32,882 nt of DNA from Labilithrix sp. (GTDB lineage: Bacteria; Myxococcota_A; Polyangia; Polyangiales; Polyangiaceae): positions 1-32,882 of the forward strand of contig JAHBWF010000087.1 of assembly GCA_019637105.1 (NCBI GenBank), read 5' to 3'. A program made the translations under genes and the position numbers. The notes beneath the pieces were generated by a model. That model saw only the letters and a list, made by a program, of their open reading frames with translations. It was not told the DNA's origin and ran no database searches. Positions 30,958 through 32,882 of this stretch are shown piece by piece. The stretch's first letter is position 1; every line of letters starts with the position of its first letter.

Positions 30958-32859
30958 TCAGGCGCTCTCGGCGCGACCGCGGATCTGCTCGAGCAACGCG
31001 GCCTGGCGAGCCAGCTCCGCGCGGGCGCGGGCGAGCTCCTCGCCGGACTCCGCCGCGACGCGCGCCGCGTGCTCCTGCGCGAGCGCCTGCCGGAGCGCGT
31101 CGAGCTCGCCCTGCGCGCGCGCGAGGTCCGCGCCGGCGTCGGGCGCGAGCTCCTGCGGTCGCGCGCTCGCGGCGGCCCGCGACGCGGCGGCCTCCTCCAC
31201 CTCGATCGCGAGGCGCGCGCGCTCGTTCTCGAGCTCGGCGATCCGCCACGCGCGGGCGGTGAGCTCCCCCTCCCGGCGCGCGATCTCCGCCGCCAGCTCG
31301 TCGAGCTTCTGCCGGAGGCGGAGGACCTCCTCGGCGGCGGCCACGTCGACGCGCGGCGCCGGGGGCGGGAGCGGAGCGGCGATCTCGAAGACGCCCGTCT
31401 CCATCCCGTCGCGCGCGTCCTCGAGCGACGTCACGAGCTCCCTGACGAGCTCTTCGCGGCGGACGAGCTCCTTCTCGAGCGAGGCGACGACGCGCGCGCG
31501 CTCGCGGAGCTGCTCTTCGTACGCGGCCGTCTCGGCCGCGTGGGCCTCCGCGACCTGGGAGAGGTCGGCGGCGCTCAGCGCCAGCGCCGCCTCGGCGCGC
31601 TCGGCGCGCGCGACGATCGCCGTGACGTCGGGGAGGCGCGTGTCGACGTGCGTCGCCGCGTTCTCCTCGCGCGCGGCGATGTCGGCGAGCGCCGCCGCGA
31701 GCGCGGCCTCCGCGACCTCCGCGCGCGCCACGACCGCGCCGACGTCGACCACGTCGACCACGTCGATCGCGATCGTCGGCGCCTCCGCCGAGCGACGCGC
31801 TTCGAGCTCGGCGGCCAGGACGGCGAGGCGCTCGTCGCGCTCGAGCAGCCCCTGCTCGGCCTCGAGCAGGCGGCGCTCGGCCTCGAGCAGACGCTGCTCC
31901 AGCGCGGCCGTCGTCTGCTGCGTGGCGGCGAGCACGGTCTCCAGCTCCATCGCGCGCGTCAGCGCGGCGTCGCGCTCGCCCGCCGCTCGGTCGAGCCGGG
32001 CGGCGGTCTCGACGCTGCGCACGTCCGAGACGACCAGGCGCTCGCGCGCCTCCTCGAGCTGGACGGCGAGGAGCTCGGTCTTGAGCTGCGTGGCGGCGAG
32101 GCTCGCCTCGAGCGCGATCGTCGAGTCGGGCGGCGGCTCGCTGGGCGAAGGGACCTGGACGATCGCGTACGCGTCGAGCGCGGGGCGCCGAGCGCGCGGA
32201 TCGCCGGGCGCGCTCTGCGAGGCCACCACGACGAACACGCTCGGCGCGGCCGACGCGGCGAGGCGGGTGTCGACGCTGACCGCGGGCGCCTCGTCGCCGT
32301 CGCCGCCGAGCTCGGCGAACACCACGCCCGAGAACGGCAGGACGCCGGCGAGGGACACGTCCTCGAACTCGGCCGCGAAGACGTCGTAGAGCTCGCCGTA
32401 CGAGAGCGTGGCGGGCCCGAGCTCGCTCCCGAACGGCGGCTCGCCCTCGTCGGCGCCCGCCTGGAGCTTCGCGCGGCCCATCGCCACGACCGCGCCGCGA
32501 CCGGCGACGGCCCGGCGAAGGCGGGCGACCGCCGCGCGCGCGTCGTCGAGCTCGGACAGATCGGGCACGACCGCGAAGTCGAACGCTCCGTCGCGGACGT
32601 CGAGGTCGTCGACGAGCGCGCGGACGGTGACGCCCCGCGGGGCCTCGCGCGCGGCGGAGGCGGCCCGCGCCGGGTCGGGATCGAACACGTGCACGGCGCG
32701 GGCGCCGAGCTCGAGCAAGCGCTCGGCGACGGCGCCCTCGGAGTCTCCGAGCACGACGGCGTGCGCGTCGGCGGCGAGCGGCTCGGCGTAGACCAGCAGC
32801 GCGTCGACCAGCGACGCCGTCGCGACGTCGTCCTCGCTTTGCTCCGTTCCGGTCGTCAT
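30958..32859 (-). CDS. Methyltransferase-like domain fused to a long coiled coil
   Basis: Protein of 633 aa. Residues about 1-200 look like a Rossmann-fold SAM-methyltransferase-type domain (AVVLGDSEGAVAERLLELGARAVHVFDPDPARA, then DGAFDFAVVPDLSELDDARAAVARLRRAVAGRGAVVAMG). The usual G-x-G-x-G loop is altered (GDSEG), so it may bind nothing or a different ligand. From about residue 235 to the end it is almost entirely Ala/Glu/Leu/Arg heptad sequence predicted as coiled coil, broken by short Pro-rich pieces. It contains small duplications (RRLLEAEQGLL, VVDVVDV). There is no signal peptide or membrane helix. This architecture recalls myxobacterial scaffold or polarity proteins, but I cannot name it. 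It lies upstream of dnaJ on the same strand with a 132-bp gap. TAGAAA lies 11 nt before the ATG. Confidence 0.82.
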   Translation of the reverse strand: MTTGTEQSEDDVATASLVDALLVYAEPLAADAHAVVLGDSEGAVAERLLELGARAVHVFDPDPARAASAAREAPRGVTVRALVDDLDVRDGAFDFAVVPDLSELDDARAAVARLRRAVAGRGAVVAMGRAKLQAGADEGEPPFGSELGPATLSYGELYDVFAAEFEDVSLAGVLPFSGVVFAELGGDGDEAPAVSVDTRLAASAAPSVFVVVASQSAPGDPRARRPALDAYAIVQVPSPSEPPPDSTIALEASLAATQLKTELLAVQLEEARERLVVSDVRSVETAARLDRAAGERDAALTRAMELETVLAATQQTTAALEQRLLEAERRLLEAEQGLLERDERLAVLAAELEARRSAEAPTIAIDVVDVVDVGAVVARAEVAEAALAAALADIAAREENAATHVDTRLPDVTAIVARAERAEAALALSAADLSQVAEAHAAETAAYEEQLRERARVVASLEKELVRREELVRELVTSLEDARDGMETGVFEIAAPLPPPAPRVDVAAAEEVLRLRQKLDELAAEIARREGELTARAWRIAELENERARLAIEVEEAAASRAAASARPQELAPDAGADLARAQGELDALRQALAQEHAARVAAESGEELARARAELARQAALLEQIRGRAESA

Positions 32860-32882
32860 GCGACGGGCCCTTTCTACCACAG

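Noticed and set aside
31744-31768. Short 9-bp tandem repeats (GTCGACCAC) and repeated GCCTCGAGCAG units in the coiled-coil gene
   Set aside because: In frame with VVD and LLEAE heptad-type peptide repeats; ordinary for coiled-coil genes and not CRISPR or iterons.

Overview
This 32.9 kb window is very GC-rich DNA. Nearly all wobble positions are G or C, so long false ORFs run opposite almost every real gene. Gene content points to a Myxococcota (delta-proteobacterial) genome, most likely class Polyangia: a MYXO-CTERM-like protein tail, a myxobacterial-type PilZ protein, a sigma-32-like factor with a long acidic N-terminus, a tandem PARP-type zinc-finger protein and a FliI/YscN ATPase with no other secretion genes nearby. 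The assignment rests on family knowledge, not on a search.

Layout. 29-970 (-) is a membrane protein of unknown function. 1330-6760 (+) holds a beta-propeller surface protein, ettA, the PARP-finger protein and a CDP-alcohol phosphatidyltransferase. 7104-8570 is a decayed ISKra4-family insertion sequence with intact ends and a perfect 9-bp target duplication. It lies beside a visibly lower-GC lipoprotein-like gene (8744-9490), so about 7.05-9.5 kb looks like a foreign island. 9590-12780 holds an acyl-CoA ligase divergent from a PilZ protein, then nadA. On the minus strand, 19151-12932 holds a heterodimeric ABC exporter pair, alanine racemase and a lone MlaE-type permease. 21362-19267 (-) is a KOW-motif protein followed by a DUF3025 protein. 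Divergent from it, 21495-22990 (+) is a small membrane protein translationally coupled to a sigma-32-like factor, followed by rsmI. On the minus strand, 27339-23939 holds an XRE regulator, a second ABC-F ATPase and a glutaredoxin-like lipoprotein. A PP2C phosphatase is divergent from the regulator across an AT-rich palindrome. The right end (minus strand) holds a coiled-coil protein, dnaJ and the FliI/YscN ATPase.

The main cross-cutting observation is that about a dozen gene starts lack a Shine-Dalgarno sequence and instead carry a TAnnnT box (mostly TAGnnT) 6-13 nt before the ATG or GTG. Several have a TTGACA-like box 16-17 bp further upstream. This is the geometry expected for leaderless or nearly leaderless transcripts. 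It fixes several start codons and makes the acyl-CoA ligase and PilZ promoters overlap head to head.

No tRNA, rRNA, CRISPR array or origin was seen.
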